The notes under the pieces were generated by a model. That model was not told the origin of the DNA. It did not search any database and saw only the letters and a list, made by a program, of their open reading frames with translations. Of a DNA stretch of 64,000 nucleotides, positions 57,601-64,000 are shown piece by piece; position 1 is the first letter of the stretch; each line of letters starts with the position of its first letter. This DNA is from Alicyclobacillus mali NBRC 102425 (GTDB lineage: Bacteria > Bacillota > Bacilli > Alicyclobacillales > Alicyclobacillaceae): positions 1 through 64,000 of the forward strand of contig NZ_BCSG01000014.1 of NCBI RefSeq assembly GCF_001570745.1, written 5' to 3'. A program made the position numbers and the translations under genes.

Positions 57601-58227
57601 CTCGATGTGGCGGGCGCGCGGCACGTACTTCTCCACAAACACGCCGTCGTCGCGGAAGTGCTGACCCGCCAGTCGCCGAACGCTCTCGAAGGCGTCCGCG
57701 AGCGCGTCTTCGCGCTCCACCACGCGCATGCCGATGCCTCCGCCGCCCGCCGTGCTCTTCAGGATGACGGGATAGCCTATGTCGGTGCACACGCGGCGGA
57801 GTTCTTCAAGGTCGCGGACGAGATCGGTCCCCGGCAAGAGCGGAACCCCCGCCCGCCGCGCCACGTCGCGCGCGACGTGTTTGTAGCCGAACTTCTCAAT
57901 CTGCTCGGGATCCGGCCCGATAAACACCAGCCCGCGCTCCGCGCACTGCCGGGCAAACGCCGCGTTTTCGCTCAGAAAGCCGTAGCCGGGGTGAATGGCG
58001 TCCGCGCCCGACCGAACTGCCGCGTCGAGGATCTTCTCTGCGTTGACATACGAGTCGTGCACCGGCCCCTCGCCAATCCAGAGGGCCTCATCGGCGAGAT
58101 CGACGTGCAGGCTGTCCTCGTCCGCCGTGGTGTACACGGCCACCGATGCAATGCCCATCTTCTTGAGCGTGCGTATGATGCGGACCGCGATGGCGCCGCG
58201 GTTGGCGATCAACACTTTGCGAAACAT
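54622..58227 (-). CDS. Biotin-dependent guanidine carboxylase (annotated elsewhere as urea carboxylase)
   Basis: 1201 residues: ATP-grasp biotin carboxylase domain (1-450; ILKSTAGGGGIGMRVVE glycine loop), KipI/KipA-like carboxyltransferase domains AHS2 then AHS1 (about 480-1050) and a C-terminal biotinyl domain with biotin Lys1163 in ESMKME. Carboxylates guanidine (or urea) with bicarbonate and ATP. Guanidine is preferred over urea because the operon lies under a guanidine-I riboswitch and has both DUF1989 deiminase subunits; a true urea carboxylase would not need them. Start ATG 58227 (MFRKVL), TAGGGGG seven bases upstream; ATG 58233 is a near alternative. Confidence 0.94.
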   Translation of the reverse strand: MFRKVLIANRGAIAVRIIRTLKKMGIASVAVYTTADEDSLHVDLADEALWIGEGPVHDSYVNAEKILDAAVRSGADAIHPGYGFLSENAAFARQCAERGLVFIGPDPEQIEKFGYKHVARDVARRAGVPLLPGTDLVRDLEELRRVCTDIGYPVILKSTAGGGGIGMRVVEREDALADAFESVRRLAGQHFRDDGVFVEKYVPRARHIEVQIFGNRQGELVAIGERDCTLQRRNQKVVEECPAHVLSNETRRRLHEAALSVARAVGYRSAGTVEFLYDPSSASFYFLEVNTRLQVEHGVTEEVYGIDLVEWMIREAAGELTDLGARLPAPSGHSIQVRVYAEDPGREFRPCAGRVDGVVWPGGVRVETWIDKGVTVSPYYDPLLAKIIVRGASRDAAVQALRDALAEARVYGLQNNLRYLRAIADSDAFASGGVYTKWLEGFEAPERALEVLDGGLQTTIQDLPGRLGLWDVGVPPSGPMDALSMRIGNRLLGNPEGAPALELTLRGGSYAFRDDVWICLTGADMRAELEGQPVPRYRPVFVRRGQVLRFGESTEGLRAYLCVQGGFDVAPVLGSASTFALGGFGGHGGRALIAGDVVGISPAAGEVADEGVEPPSFGRIWELGVVPGPHCTPEFLPPSYLEMLTSTDWTVHFNSSRTGIRLSGPAPVWAREDGGDAGLHPSNLHDNPYAIGSLNLTGDLAVLLGQDGPSLGGFVCPVTAPAAEMWKIGQLRPGDTVRFRLVSLAQARELDAMQARCLQQPAQFGKAYQLPLPEMPFSSFAEAAEAAYLARESEGHAFPVCVRAAGDEYVLVEFGDMELDLRYRFQVHLLMEAIRSAGDIPWIDLTPGIRSLQIHFDRSRMTSEEVARRVLRLDARVPDLSTARVPSRIVRMPLSFDDPSVQLAIERYQKNVRPDAPWCPSNIEFMRRVNGLERIEDVQRIVFEAKYLVLGLGDVYLGAPAATPVDPRHRLVTTKYNPARTWTPENAVGIGGSYMCIYGMESPGGYQLFGRTLQIWNTFRQTRSFRDGKPWLLHFFDQVEFYPVTPEELEEMRKKFVRGRYDIEIRETEFDLGAYLAFLDQIRDDAAGFKARQKQAFHEELERWKAMGLAAYTSEGVVEEEEPEEDGLTVLRAQMPGSVWKVHVQPGQTIRPGDTIAVIESMKMEFPVEATCAGVVRTVHVRPGQELRPGGPIVGIEEVSA

Positions 58228-58260
58228 CGGCATCCCCCTAGCTGACCGAATGGACTCCAC

Positions 58261-58914
58261 TCAGACCCCGCGCCGCCAGATGACAATCTCGACCGGCGTG
58301 GGGTTGTATGCGTTGCATGGGTTGTTGAGTTGCGGGCAGTTGCTCATGAGCACAATGACCCGGCTCATTGCCTCCATCTCCACGTAGCGGCCCGGGCCCG
58401 AGATGCCGTCCGCGAACTCCAGCCCGCCGTCGGGCGTCACTGGGACGTTCATGAAGAAGTTCACGTTCGGGGCAAGATCGCGCTTCGCGAGGCGCGGCTC
58501 GTGCATGGCAATCTGCAGCATGAAGGTGTCGCGGCAGTTGTGCATGTGCACCTTGTCGTGGCCGTAGCGCACGGTGTTGCTCTGGGCCGAACACGCGCCG
58601 CCCAGCGTGTCGTGCCGGCCGCAGGTGTCTTCGACAATCCGCACGAGCGGCCGTCCGGACTCGGTGAGGAGCACAGACCCAGTGGTGAGGTAGATGTTGC
58701 CCTGCGCCGCGATGGTCTTCGCAGCGCTGTAGTGGTCATAGGGGCGGTCCGCGTCAAAAAACAGCGTGTCGACGGCCTGGTTGCCCTCGAGATCCACAAT
58801 GCGCAGCACGTCGCCCGGCTGGAGCGTGCACATGAACCCTTCTCCACTGGGCAGGACCAGGCGGGTGTCGGCTGCGACCAGGTCGCGATCGCGATCAAAC
58901 GCAAGAGATGGCAT
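58261..58914 (-). CDS. Carboxyguanidine deiminase subunit (UAAP1, DUF1989)
   Basis: 217 residues, DUF1989. Signatures: RIVDLEGNQAVDTLFFDADRPYDHYSAAKT, VEDTCGRHDTLGGACSAQSN (Cys/His metal residues), VNFFMNVPVTPDGGLEFADGISGPGRYVE. Known as urea-carboxylase-associated protein 1; shown in other bacteria to form, with UAAP2, the heteromeric deiminase that turns carboxyguanidine into allophanate and ammonia. Start ATG 58914 with AAGGAGG at six bases; ATG 58920 is inside the RBS. Confidence 0.92.
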   Translation of the reverse strand: MPSLAFDRDRDLVAADTRLVLPSGEGFMCTLQPGDVLRIVDLEGNQAVDTLFFDADRPYDHYSAAKTIAAQGNIYLTTGSVLLTESGRPLVRIVEDTCGRHDTLGGACSAQSNTVRYGHDKVHMHNCRDTFMLQIAMHEPRLAKRDLAPNVNFFMNVPVTPDGGLEFADGISGPGRYVEMEAMSRVIVLMSNCPQLNNPCNAYNPTPVEIVIWRRGV

Positions 58915-58929
58915 ATACATCCTCCTTGT

Positions 58930-59664
58930 TCAGCGCAAGAGCGCGTATTGCCACACGGTGTTTTCCATCGCTCTGCGCGCCTCGTCCGTCTTGAGGCGCG
59001 GATCGCGCGGATCCGTCGGTTCGTCCTGGTAGACCGAGAGGGTGAGCGGCACGGACGGATACGGCCTGCGCGGGTCGAGCGGATGCGGCGTGTTGCTCAC
59101 AATGGCGATCACGTCCATCTCCATGCGCAGCCCGATTTCGCTTCCCTTCGGGGCAAACTCCGAGACGAAGTGCATACGGCCGGATTCGTCACACCACACC
59201 TTGGAGAACAGGTTCACGGGAGGGACGAGATCGCCCGCGTCCAAGCCGTTTCGCACGAGCTCCTTTACGGCGTTTTCGTAGCCGGAGCGGAGCATGGCGT
59301 TGCGATGGCGCTGGAAGTTGGTCTCGCCATAGCGCCGGTCGACGTCCGCCCTCGTCTGCACGCCGGAGAGCGGATCGTGCCAGCCGACCGTGTCGTGCAC
59401 GACGGTCGCCATCGCGCGCCCCTCGTCGCTCATCAGCACGTCGTACAGCGAGATCTTCGCCGTGTGCTGGGCCTTAAGCGTGTCGGGCACGTTCAGGCGC
59501 TCCGCGGGATGATCGGCGCGGTAGAGCCACAGGGCGGCGTTCGCGCCGGAGCCTTCGGCGCGCACCACGAGGCGCTTGCCGCGGCCGATGCGCATGGACC
59601 AGCGGCCGCCCGTTGGGATGGAGAGCGTGTAGAGGGGCGTGAACGACGAAAGAGCCATGGACAT
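58930..59664 (-). CDS. Carboxyguanidine deiminase subunit (UAAP2, DUF1989)
   Basis: 244 residues, the longer DUF1989 partner. Shares the IPTGGRWSMRIGRGKRLVVR opening with UAAP2 proteins, VVHDTVGWHDPLSGVQTRADVD (Cys replaced but His retained relative to UAAP1), NLFSKVWCDESGRMHFVSEFAPKGSEIGLRMEMD and the PHPLDPRR motif. ATG start with GAAGGAGG. It lies ten bases upstream of UAAP1, the normal order for this heterodimer. Confidence 0.92.
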   Translation of the reverse strand: MSMALSSFTPLYTLSIPTGGRWSMRIGRGKRLVVRAEGSGANAALWLYRADHPAERLNVPDTLKAQHTAKISLYDVLMSDEGRAMATVVHDTVGWHDPLSGVQTRADVDRRYGETNFQRHRNAMLRSGYENAVKELVRNGLDAGDLVPPVNLFSKVWCDESGRMHFVSEFAPKGSEIGLRMEMDVIAIVSNTPHPLDPRRPYPSVPLTLSVYQDEPTDPRDPRLKTDEARRAMENTVWQYALLR

Positions 59665-59716
59665 GTCTAGAAGACCTCCTTCGTGAATTGGCTGGACTGT
59701 GGGACTCGGACTCGCG

Positions 59717-61144
59717 TCAGCCGCTGACGGCGTCCTCCTGCCATTCGGCCTCGCCGTCCGCAGCCTGGCGCGATCGCCAAACCCAGCGCGACAGCGCGTA
59801 GCACGCGAGGGAAGCCGCCGCGAGCACGGCCTCGCCGAGCAGGTATTGCGCCTCCTGCGTGACGATGGCGAAGGCGGTGAACAAGGTCACCACTACGGGC
59901 GCGATGGGCCATGCAGGCATTCGATAGGGACGGGGGTCATGCCGGAACTTCACCCGGCTCCAGATGGCGGCCAGGCCGATGAAGAAGTACACGACGGTCG
60001 TGACCGTGCCGGAGAAGATGATGAGCCAGTTCAATTGGCTCATGAATAGGAGCACGGCGGTCGGCAGCCCAAGCAGGAGCACACAGAGCCCTGGCGCCTT
60101 GAAGCGGTTCACCTGTCCCACGCGGCGATTGGCCCATCGCCACCACAGGCCGTCGCGCCCGGTGGTGTAAAACACGCGTCCGAAGTACATGAAGTAGACC
60201 AGCATGGAGTTGAACAGCGCGATGCACACCCCGATATCCAGAACAATCCGGAAATTCGGGCCGAGGGACGATTCGACCGCGTAGATGACGGGACTCGCGG
60301 CGCCGAAGAACGCCTTCAAGTTGGGCGCGGTGACCACGGCCGAGGTGAGCGGGACGACAATGGCAATGGCGGCCGTCGTGGCAGCGGTGATGACGGCGCG
60401 CGCAAGTTTTTTCGGCCCGCCCACCAGTTCCTCAGCAAACCCGAGCGTCGCGTCGTAACCGTTGATGATGTTAAAGGCCGGCGCGAGACTCGCCGCCATC
60501 ATCGCGACGGTCACGGGCCGCAGTGCGCTGCCATCCAGATACACAGGGTGAAACGTCACCGCCCAGAGCGACTGATGCGGGTGGACCCAGGCAGCCACCG
60601 TGACCGTCGACAGCACGAGCAGCTCCACGAACACCATCGCCATGGTCACGTACGCGCCGAGTTCCACGCGGACGACGCCAATCGCCACGGCGACCGCCAC
60701 GGAGACGAGCGCAATCATCGGCTCCGACAGCGGCACATGAGGAAACAGGTCCTTGACGAACTGGCCAATGCCAAGCGCGATGCTCGCCGGCAGGATGACG
60801 CCCTGAATCAGGTAATTGAACAGGGTCACGAAGGCGAGGGGCGCCGGGAGAACGAAGCGGACGAGCGAGTACATGCCGCCCGCCACCGGGAACATGGACC
60901 CCAGTTCCGCGAGGCACATGGAGATGAGAATGACGACGACGCCCAGAATGACGTCCGCCCCGATGGCAAAGGTGCCGCCGATGGAAAACACGCCGGACGT
61001 CAGGAGCAAGACCGCCATCGTCGGCGAAACGTTGGCGATGGCGAGCCCCACCACGTCGCGCAAGCTGAGTTTCCGGCTCAACTGCTGTCGATAGCCCAGA
61101 TGTTCCAGGCGCGCGGCCTCGACAAAAGCCACGGAATCCTCCAC
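59717..61144 (-). CDS. APC-superfamily permease, probable guanidine/guanidinium-compound importer
   Basis: About 475 residues, twelve helices. Signatures: LSLRDVVGLAIANVSPTMAVLLLTSGVFSIGG (helix 1, substrate-binding), AELGSMFPVAGGMYSLVR (helix 3), INGYDATLGFAEELVGGPKKLARAV and the PRPYRMPAWPIAP loop. Start GTG 61144 follows GAGGAGGG; GTG 61132 with GGAGG and ATG 61162 are alternatives. First gene behind the riboswitch. Other guanidine operons have an ABC importer or EmrE-type exporter here; an APC carrier suggests import of guanidine or a guanidino compound (inference). Confidence 0.9.
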   Translation of the reverse strand: MEDSVAFVEAARLEHLGYRQQLSRKLSLRDVVGLAIANVSPTMAVLLLTSGVFSIGGTFAIGADVILGVVVILISMCLAELGSMFPVAGGMYSLVRFVLPAPLAFVTLFNYLIQGVILPASIALGIGQFVKDLFPHVPLSEPMIALVSVAVAVAIGVVRVELGAYVTMAMVFVELLVLSTVTVAAWVHPHQSLWAVTFHPVYLDGSALRPVTVAMMAASLAPAFNIINGYDATLGFAEELVGGPKKLARAVITAATTAAIAIVVPLTSAVVTAPNLKAFFGAASPVIYAVESSLGPNFRIVLDIGVCIALFNSMLVYFMYFGRVFYTTGRDGLWWRWANRRVGQVNRFKAPGLCVLLLGLPTAVLLFMSQLNWLIIFSGTVTTVVYFFIGLAAIWSRVKFRHDPRPYRMPAWPIAPVVVTLFTAFAIVTQEAQYLLGEAVLAAASLACYALSRWVWRSRQAADGEAEWQEDAVSG

Positions 61145-61198
61145 AGGAAGCCCTCCTCGCATATGTGAGTTTTTCTTTCATATCGTCGACTCAAGGGA

Positions 61199-61245
61199 CG
61201 AAAAAAGGGACAAAAACCCAAGAAAGCAGGACCTCCCGGGCTTTT
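61199..61245 (-). terminator. Riboswitch expression-platform terminator
   Basis: On the minus strand AAAGCCC (the 3' end of the aptamer) can pair with GGGTTTT to make a terminator stem, followed by TTTTTGTCCCTTTTTT. Pairing of AAAGCCC within the aptamer would prevent the terminator, so ligand binding should switch expression on. Confidence 0.65.
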
Positions 61246-61330
61246 ATCCCTCCGTGCGGCTCTCGACCCCTCGAGAGCTGGCCTCTCTCGGACCAGACCC
61301 GGTCTTGCCGGCGGAACCCTAGAGACCTCG
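61229..61330 (-). ncRNA. Guanidine-I (ykkC) riboswitch aptamer
   Basis: Minus-strand leader of the permease/deiminase/carboxylase operon. All conserved blocks of the class are seen: CTAGGGTTCCG (61322-61312), GGTCTGGTCCGAGAGAGG (61299-61282), and CACGGAGGGATAAAAGCCCG (61256-61237) leading into GGGAGG. Between the second and third lies an 8-bp hairpin GCTCTCGA / TCGAGAGC with a GGGG loop. The class binds free guanidinium. Confidence 0.95.
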
Positions 61331-61338
61331 TGTCACTA

Positions 61339-61367
61339 TCTATATCACGATCTCTCGGAAACTTCAA
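61339..61367 (-). promoter_or_regulatory. Promoter of the guanidine operon
   Basis: Minus strand: -35 TTGAAG at 61367-61362, 17-base spacer, -10 TATAGA at 61344-61339. Transcription would start just before the riboswitch 5' end. Confidence 0.75.
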
Positions 61368-61397
61368 CAGATTCGGCGTGACTTTCAGAAATATTGT

Positions 61398-61415
61398 TAA
61401 GTAAACTTACGTAAG
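61398..61415. promoter_or_regulatory. Overlapping palindromes between guanidine operon and flavin reductase
   Basis: AAGT-AA-ACTT (61399-61408) overlapping CTTACGTAAG (61406-61415), a perfect 10-bp palindrome, 89 bases upstream of the flavin-reductase ATG. Looks like a repressor site; the regulator is not in the window. Confidence 0.4.
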
Positions 61416-61447
61416 CAGATCTGAAATCGCTTTCTTCGATGTGCATG

Positions 61448-61461
61448 TACCCATACGGGTA
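61448..61461. promoter_or_regulatory. Short inverted repeat upstream of flavin reductase
   Basis: TACCC-ATAC-GGGTA, a perfect 5-bp inverted repeat with a 4-base centre, 43 bases before the ATG. May be a second site for the same control or part of a leader hairpin. Confidence 0.3.
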
Positions 61462-61503
61462 TTTGACTTTCGCCGGACGACAGGGCAAGCTGGGAGAGAG
61501 GTG

Positions 61504-62121
61504 ATGCACGTGCTGTCACGCAATCCAGAGGAGATGACGCCGCTCGAGTGCTACAAGTTCCTCATTGGCACCGTGATACCGCGGCCCATCGCGTTTGTGA
61601 CGACGCTCTCGCAGGACGGCGTGCTGAACGCGGCTCCGTTCAGCTTTTTCAACGTCGTCACGTCCGATCCGCCCATGATCTCCGTTTCTGTTCAGCGCCA
61701 GGGTGGAAAGCCGAAGGATACATCGCGCAATGCCATGGATCGAGGCGCGTTCGTCGTCCACATCGTGAGCGAGCCATACACCGAACCCATCAATCAAACG
61801 GCGGCGTCGCTGCCACCGGATCAGAGCGAAGTGGAACTGGCCGGGCTCACGCCCGTCGCAAGCGAGGTCATCGAAGTCCCTGGGGTGCGCGAGGCGCGCG
61901 TGCGGATGGAGTGCGTTCTGGAACAGGCACTCCCCCTGGGAGGGCGCGGTGGCGTGCCGGCCTGCGACCTGCTCATCGGCCGCGTCGTCCGCTTTCATAT
62001 CGATGAATCGCTGTATCACGAAGGGCGCATTGACCCGCATCAACTGGCGCCCGTCGCCCGGCTCGCGGGCAACGACTACAGCCTGCTCGGCCGCGTGTTC
62101 ACGCTTGAGCGGCCCAAGTGA
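61504..62121 (+). CDS. Flavin reductase-like (FMN-binding split barrel) protein
   Basis: 205 residues. The split-barrel FMN domain begins at YKFLIGTVIPRPIAFVTTLSQDGVLNAAPFSFFNVVTSDPPMISVSVQ, the classic opening of flavin reductase/DIM6-NTAB proteins, and has KDTSRNAMDRGAFVVHIVSE. Supplies reduced FMN or acts alone as an FMN oxidoreductase. ATG start after GGGAGAGAGGTG. It is convergent with an LLM monooxygenase, a protein class that often uses free reduced flavin, though the two are not co-transcribed. Confidence 0.9.
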   Translation: MHVLSRNPEEMTPLECYKFLIGTVIPRPIAFVTTLSQDGVLNAAPFSFFNVVTSDPPMISVSVQRQGGKPKDTSRNAMDRGAFVVHIVSEPYTEPINQTAASLPPDQSEVELAGLTPVASEVIEVPGVREARVRMECVLEQALPLGGRGGVPACDLLIGRVVRFHIDESLYHEGRIDPHQLAPVARLAGNDYSLLGRVFTLERPK

Positions 62122-62138
62122 GCGGTTCGCCCAGATAC

Positions 62139-62178
62139 GAAAAGGCCCGGGCTCCTGAGCAGGAACCCGGGCCTTTTC
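62139..62178. terminator. Strong bidirectional terminator
   Basis: 12-bp stem GAAAAGGCCCGGG / CCCGGGCCTTTTC, with A-tract before and T-tract after in both directions. Its right end overlaps the stop of the LLM oxidoreductase gene. Confidence 0.85.
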
Positions 62179-63190
62179 ACGCCCGCATGACGTCCGCGAC
62201 GATCTCGAAGGACTGCAAGCGAGCGGCGTGATCGTAAATCTGAGAAGTGATGATGACCTCGTCCGCCTGCGTCGCCTCGACGAACGCGCGGAGGCGATTG
62301 CGCACCGTGTCCGGCCCGCCGACGATGGCGAGGCGCCCGCGCGTCTGAAGGACCTGCCACTCGTACGGCGAGCACAGATCCTGCACGCGCTCCACAGGCG
62401 GCTTGAGGCGCGACGGCTTGCCGCGGATGAGCGAAAGCTGCTGAAGCTGCGAGGAAGTCGCGAGAAAGCGCGCTTCCTCGTCCGTCGGCGCCGCCACCAC
62501 CGCCGCGCCGACCATCGCGTACGGCTCCTTCAGCCATTGCGAAGGGCGGAAGTTCGCCCGGTACGTCTCGAGGGCAATCATCAGGTAATCTGGCGCGAAG
62601 TGGCTCGCGTACGCGAACGGCAGGCCGAGTTCCGCCGCGAACCGCGCGCTGAAGTCGCTTGAGCCCAAGAGCCAGATGGGGATGTCCATCCCTTCGCCGG
62701 GCACGGCGTGCACCCGGCGCGCCTCGTCCTCCGGCGGATGGAAATAGCGCATAAGCTCCGCGAGCCGCTCCGGAAAATCGTGCCCGTGGCGGTCCGGATT
62801 GCCGCCGAGCGCGCGGATGGTCGGAGCGTCGGTGCCCGGCGCCCGGCCGAGGCCGAGATCGATCCGGCCGGGAAACATCGACGCGAGCGTCCCGAACTGC
62901 TCCGCCACCACGAGCGGCGCGTGGTTCGGGAGCATGACCCCGCCCGAGCCGACGCGAATCGTCCGCGTGTGCTGCGCCAGATACGCAATCACGACGGCCG
63001 TGGCGGAACTCGCGATGCCCGGCATGCTGTGGTGCTCCGCCACCCAGAATCGCCGGTAGCCGAGCCGCTCCGCGTGCTGTGCCAGTGCCGCGCTCCTTTG
63101 AAACGCCTCCGCAGGCGTGCTTCCTTCCGTGATGGGGACGAGATCGAGCACGGACAGCGCCGTCTCGCCCTTGGTCAAACCCCAGTCCAT
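62177..63190 (-). CDS. LLM-class flavin-dependent oxidoreductase (bacterial luciferase-like)
   Basis: 337 residues, TIM-barrel of the luciferase-like monooxygenase family. Signatures: [55 protein letters not shown], the usual MsnO8/YhbW-like opening, [36 protein letters not shown], and [30 protein letters not shown]. Start ATG 63190 behind GGGAGGAGG; the residues encoded upstream lie in the RBS. No partner or target is evident. Confidence 0.92.
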   Translation of the reverse strand: MDWGLTKGETALSVLDLVPITEGSTPAEAFQRSAALAQHAERLGYRRFWVAEHHSMPGIASSATAVVIAYLAQHTRTIRVGSGGVMLPNHAPLVVAEQFGTLASMFPGRIDLGLGRAPGTDAPTIRALGGNPDRHGHDFPERLAELMRYFHPPEDEARRVHAVPGEGMDIPIWLLGSSDFSARFAAELGLPFAYASHFAPDYLMIALETYRANFRPSQWLKEPYAMVGAAVVAAPTDEEARFLATSSQLQQLSLIRGKPSRLKPPVERVQDLCSPYEWQVLQTRGRLAIVGGPDTVRNRLRAFVEATQADEVIITSQIYDHAARLQSFEIVADVMRA

Positions 63191-63274
63191 TGAGCAGGCC
63201 TCCTCCCGGTTCCAGGCGGGCACAATCGGCCCAACGCCATTATACCCCCGGAGGCAGGCGCCGCCGAAACGGCG

Positions 63275-64000
63275 TCAGCTGACAGGCTGAGACAAGCTTG
63301 CGCGCATGCGCTGTGCCGCGTCCACCATGTTTCGCAGCGCGGCCGCGGTCTCCGGCTCACCGCGCGTCTTCAGACCGCAGTCCGGGTTCACCCACAGCTG
63401 CTCGGGGCGAATCACGCTCGCCGCCTTGCGCAACAGTTCCACCATCTCGTCGACCGATGGCACGCGCGGGCTGTGGATGTCGTACACGCCCGGGCCGATG
63501 TCGTTCTCGTAGCGGAAGTGTTCGAACGCCTTCAGGAGCTCCATGTGCGATCTCGACGTCTCAATCGAGATGACGTCCGCATCCATGGCCTGAATGGCCG
63601 GCATGATGTCGTTGAACTCCGCGTAACACATGTGCGTGTGAATCTGCGTCTCGTCGCGCACGCCAGACGACGCAATGCGGAAGCACTCCACGGCCCAGCC
63701 GAGATACGCTTCCCAGTCCGCGCGCCGCAGCGGCAATCCCTCGCGTAGCGCGGGCTCGTCAATCTGGATCATGCCGATGCCCGCCGCCTCCAGATCCAGC
63801 ACTTCGTCACGAATGGCGAGCGCAATTTGCCGGCACGTCTCCGCGCGCGGAATATCGTCGCGCACGAACGACCACTGCAAAATGGTCACCGGACCCGTGA
63901 GCATGCCCTTCACGGGCTTTTCGGTGAGTGACTGCGCGTACGTGCTCCAGCGGACCGTCATCGGCTCGGGCCGCGCCACGTCACCGTAGATGATGGGCGG
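63275..64000 (-). CDS. metE: Cobalamin-independent methionine synthase (C-terminal part, cut by window end)
   Basis: At least 242 residues, continuing past the edge: reading backward from the window end gives [15 protein letters not shown], internal to MetE, so the GTG/ATG codons inside the window are not the true start. Zinc ligands: His and Cys in [11 protein letters not shown], Glu in VISIETSRS, Cys in NPDCGLKTR; homocysteine-binding Asp in [13 protein letters not shown]. Transfers the methyl of 5-methyltetrahydropteroyl-triglutamate to homocysteine. Faces the LLM gene's upstream end, with ~85 bp between. Confidence 0.96.
   Translation of the reverse strand, partial: PPIIYGDVARPEPMTVRWSTYAQSLTEKPVKGMLTGPVTILQWSFVRDDIPRAETCRQIALAIRDEVLDLEAAGIGMIQIDEPALREGLPLRRADWEAYLGWAVECFRIASSGVRDETQIHTHMCYAEFNDIMPAIQAMDADVISIETSRSHMELLKAFEHFRYENDIGPGVYDIHSPRVPSVDEMVELLRKAASVIRPEQLWVNPDCGLKTRGEPETAAALRNMVDAAQRMRASLSQPVS

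Larger units (their letters stand above)
61145..61503. other. 359-bp regulatory region between permease and flavin reductase
   Basis: Holds the guanidine-I riboswitch with its terminator, the operon promoter, and, on the flavin-reductase side, two inverted repeats (61398-61415 and 61448-61461). No other gene is seen. Confidence 0.8.

Noticed and set aside
54622-58227. Urea carboxylase for urea use
   Set aside because: The riboswitch and both DUF1989 subunits point to guanidine; urea activity as a side reaction cannot be excluded.
1-64000. CRISPR array, tRNA or rRNA genes
   Set aside because: No regularly spaced repeats and no cloverleaf or rRNA-like sequence were recognised on either strand by eye.

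Overview
The window is about 64 kb of high-GC Firmicutes chromosome. The best identification is Alicyclobacillus acidocaldarius or a very close strain. The main support is the 320-residue GH113 mannanase at 28017-28979, whose two catalytic glutamates fall at residues 151 and 231, as in the characterised AaManA of that species. Frequent GTG/TTG starts behind strong purine-rich Shine-Dalgarno sites, a CtsR box pair, a CIRCE-like element and a guanidine-I riboswitch fit the same lineage. No rRNA, tRNA, CRISPR array or insertion sequence was seen.

Layout. (1) 1-7532, minus strand: a tight seven-gene operon, transcribed ubiX, ubiD, R2lox, MFS carrier, aldehyde dehydrogenase, Fe-alcohol dehydrogenase, acyl-CoA ligase (cut by the window edge). 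It reads as an uptake, decarboxylation, oxidation and CoA-activation route for an unknown acid. The R2-like ligand-binding oxidase inside it is the least explained enzyme here. (2) 7753-11292: a Hsp100/Clp ATPase under two CtsR-like boxes, between two glycine-rich membrane-tailed proteins of unknown role, and a Uma2-type fragment. (3) 11410-17895: a methylcitrate-cycle operon (prpC-prpD-prpB) followed by threonine dehydratase, which makes the 2-oxobutyrate that feeds propionyl-CoA; a divergent MFS carrier; then a decayed MFS carrier. (4) 19205-37632: carbohydrate island with a 2718-residue cyclic beta-1,2-glucan synthase, VOC protein plus mannanase, a GH36 alpha-galactosidase operon with an epimerase, a Gfo/Idh oxidoreductase and an FGGY kinase, and a glycosyltransferase/glycosidase-like pair behind a promoter with a CIRCE-like operator.

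(5) 38115-49557: housekeeping and mixed genes: M14 carboxypeptidase overlapping release factor 3, aldo/keto reductase, signal peptidase I, two exported proteins, a 43-residue basic protein, an acetamidase/formamidase, a soluble chemoreceptor with its signalling domain ahead of a Cache-like tail, an MFS exporter and a small helical protein. (6) 49762-52880: an ABC sugar importer (binding protein and two permeases, no ATPase). (7) 52916-61367: a guanidine-degradation operon: promoter, guanidine-I riboswitch with terminator, APC permease, two DUF1989 subunits of carboxyguanidine deiminase, guanidine (urea) carboxylase, allophanate hydrolase. (8) 61504-64000: flavin reductase, luciferase-like monooxygenase and the C-terminal part of metE, cut by the window edge.

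All calls come from reading translated motifs, spacing and repeats by eye. No database search was run, so family names rest on recognised motifs and remembered homologues.
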